Below are positions 42,389-43,256 of a stretch of DNA of 43,256 nt, piece by piece; the first letter of the stretch is position 1, and the number at the start of each line of letters is the position of its first letter. The notes beneath the pieces are model-generated. The model had not been told where the DNA came from. It saw only the letters and a list, made by a program, of their open reading frames with translations, and did no database searches. Made by a program: the position numbers and the translations under genes. This DNA is from Synergistales bacterium (GTDB lineage Bacteria > Synergistota > Synergistia > Synergistales > Aminobacteriaceae), in NCBI GenBank assembly GCA_025997955.1, contig BNVH01000022.1, positions 1-43,256 of the forward strand, given 5' to 3'.

Positions 42389-43090
42389 ATGAATACTTTT
42401 TTCTTAGCGCTTTTCCGTCCGGTAAAAACATTTAATGAAGTAAAAGCTACCGGTAAATTTTCAACAATGAGTTTAATCATTGTCTTGTTCTTGATGCTGG
42501 TCAATTTGATTTTGATGATTCCCATTACAGCAAAAGTAACATCCATTACTTTTTCAAGCATGTCTCTTCCTGAAAACCGATTAGACATGATGACTCAAGT
42601 AACGCACAAAATGAGGTATTTGCAAGTTGCAGGTTCGGAGATACTGTATGTGATTATGTTTCTTTTTTATGCTTTGCTGTTGTATTTATTCGTTCGTATT
42701 GCAAAGGATAAATTGAACTATAAGAGCGCGTTGCAATTGATTGTTTACAGTTATTTTATTGTAACTGTTGGCGATTTGATTAATACGGCGCTTCTCTATG
42801 CACGAGGATTGGATGCCATTACGAATATGTACGAAACTTCATTGACAGGACTTAACTTGCTTACTTCGGCAGAACAGGTTGGAGCGCCGCTATATACCTT
42901 TTTAGGTTATTTTACGCCCTTCCAATTCGTTTTTGTCTTCTTACTAAGTATCGGATTGAAAGTATTTACCGAAACAAAATACATAAAATCGTTAACGATT
43001 AGCATTTTATTTTGGTTGATTACCATTCTGATTCCGACACTATCCGTTTATTATTCACAATTAGCAGTAGCGAAATCAGGAATAATGTAA
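42389..43090 (+). CDS. Yip1-family membrane protein
   Basis: Polytopic inner-membrane protein (233 residues) with five predicted membrane segments (about residues 26-48, 80-103, 112-140, 165-188 and 200-222) and the family's beginning FLALFRPVKTFNEVKATGKF. Bacterial Yip1-family proteins often sit beside ABC exporters but have no defined biochemical role. It follows the chimeric ABC gene by ten bases and is probably co-transcribed. Confidence 0.8.
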   Translation: MNTFFLALFRPVKTFNEVKATGKFSTMSLIIVLFLMLVNLILMIPITAKVTSITFSSMSLPENRLDMMTQVTHKMRYLQVAGSEILYVIMFLFYALLLYLFVRIAKDKLNYKSALQLIVYSYFIVTVGDLINTALLYARGLDAITNMYETSLTGLNLLTSAEQVGAPLYTFLGYFTPFQFVFVFLLSIGLKVFTETKYIKSLTISILFWLITILIPTLSVYYSQLAVAKSGIM

Positions 43091-43111
43091 CCTAAAATAC
43101 ATTGAAAATAT

Positions 43112-43203
43112 GTGGAAGCCGAAAAGGAGACGATATTGTTCCCCAGGGGCTTTTGGATTATACCATCCCTGTTTTTAAAATAGAACCTAATGATAAAAAT
43201 TGA
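43112..43203 (+). pseudogene. possible C-terminal fragment of a lost adaptor gene
   Basis: One frame reads GSRKGDDIVPQGLLDYTIPV then FKIEPNDKN and a stop that overlaps the next ATG by 14 bases. The 'G..GD.IV..G' pattern resembles the last residues of RND/HlyD-type adaptors, but there is no upstream part. Weak evidence. Confidence 0.25.
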
Positions 43204-43256
43204 AAATATCCATAAATATTATCAAACAGCAGCACAGTCATTACACGTATTAAAAG
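43190..43256 (+). CDS. start of a MacB/LolD-type ABC ATPase (cut by window edge)
   Basis: The last 22 codons of the window read MIKIENIHKYYQTAAQSLHV and LK, the typical beginning of a MacB/LolD-class ABC ATPase (A-loop Tyr region before 'VLKGI'). Walker A lies beyond the edge. It is the natural partner for the FtsX-type permease and adaptor upstream. Confidence 0.65.
   Translation, partial: MIKIENIHKYYQTAAQSLHVLK

Noticed and set aside
1..43256. CRISPR array, tRNA, rRNA, prophage or toxin-antitoxin module
   Set aside because: No regular spaced repeats, no cloverleaf or rRNA stretches and no phage or toxin-antitoxin genes were seen by eye; a covariance-model scan could not be run.

Overview
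The window reads as chromosome of an anaerobic Bacteroidota bacterium, most likely order Bacteroidales. Grounds: repeated TAnnTTTG (-7) promoter motifs with a TTG about 19-21 bases upstream, a secreted protein with a type IX secretion (Por) C-terminal sorting domain, Bacteroidota families (DUF2851, DUF1460 amidase-like, TamB beside a lipoprotein-type TamA/BamA protein, DUF3990), and a moderate-GC, AT-rich-intergenic style. Family or genus cannot be fixed from the sequence alone. No rRNA, tRNA or CRISPR array was seen.

Layout. 1-2189: minus-strand glycan operon GH88-type uronyl hydrolase, L-fucose mutarotase, GH29 alpha-L-fucosidase (cut by the window edge). 2272-6136: minus-strand operon of secreted dipeptidyl peptidase IV, lipoyl synthase and DUF1460 cell-wall amidase-like protein, joined by stop/start overlaps. 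6214-7482: DUF2851 protein. 7483-7888: non-coding with a nested inverted repeat. 7889-14484: TamB and a TamA/BamA-like outer-membrane protein. 14506-17135: RidA and a UvrD/PcrA helicase, minus strand. 17386-18720: glutamate dehydrogenase. 18836-21694: 952-residue T9SS-exported protein built only of carbohydrate-binding-type modules. 21888-22601: AlkD-type DNA glycosylase. 22602-23244: remnant of an IS21-family transposase. 23245-27474: membrane-anchored CobN/HmuS-type chelatase homologue whose reading frame carries a perfect 28-bp palindrome. 27475-28717: a gene graveyard with at least three broken genes. 28718-32598: operon of arginine decarboxylase, exonuclease III and a sensor histidine kinase. 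32734-34086: Tat-exported Gfo/Idh/MocA oxidoreductase. 34170-38087: NfeD/ClpP-class membrane protease, ApgM-family enzyme (probable homoserine kinase) and threonine synthase. 38088-38663: remnant plus a possibly structured leader. 38664-end: HTH regulator, FtsX-type permease, MacA-type adaptor, a chimeric ABC ATPase/permease, a Yip1 protein and the start of another ABC ATPase.

Most genes are housekeeping or ordinary envelope functions. The unusual parts are the decayed stretches (22.6-23.2, 27.5-28.7, 38.1-38.4 and 41.4-43.2 kb), the palindrome inside the chelatase gene, the orphan chelatase itself, and the ABC fusion, which looks like the product of an in-frame deletion across two genes. I found no complete, clearly undescribed system; the best candidates for follow-up are the orphan membrane-anchored chelatase and the HTH-led export cluster with its long leader.
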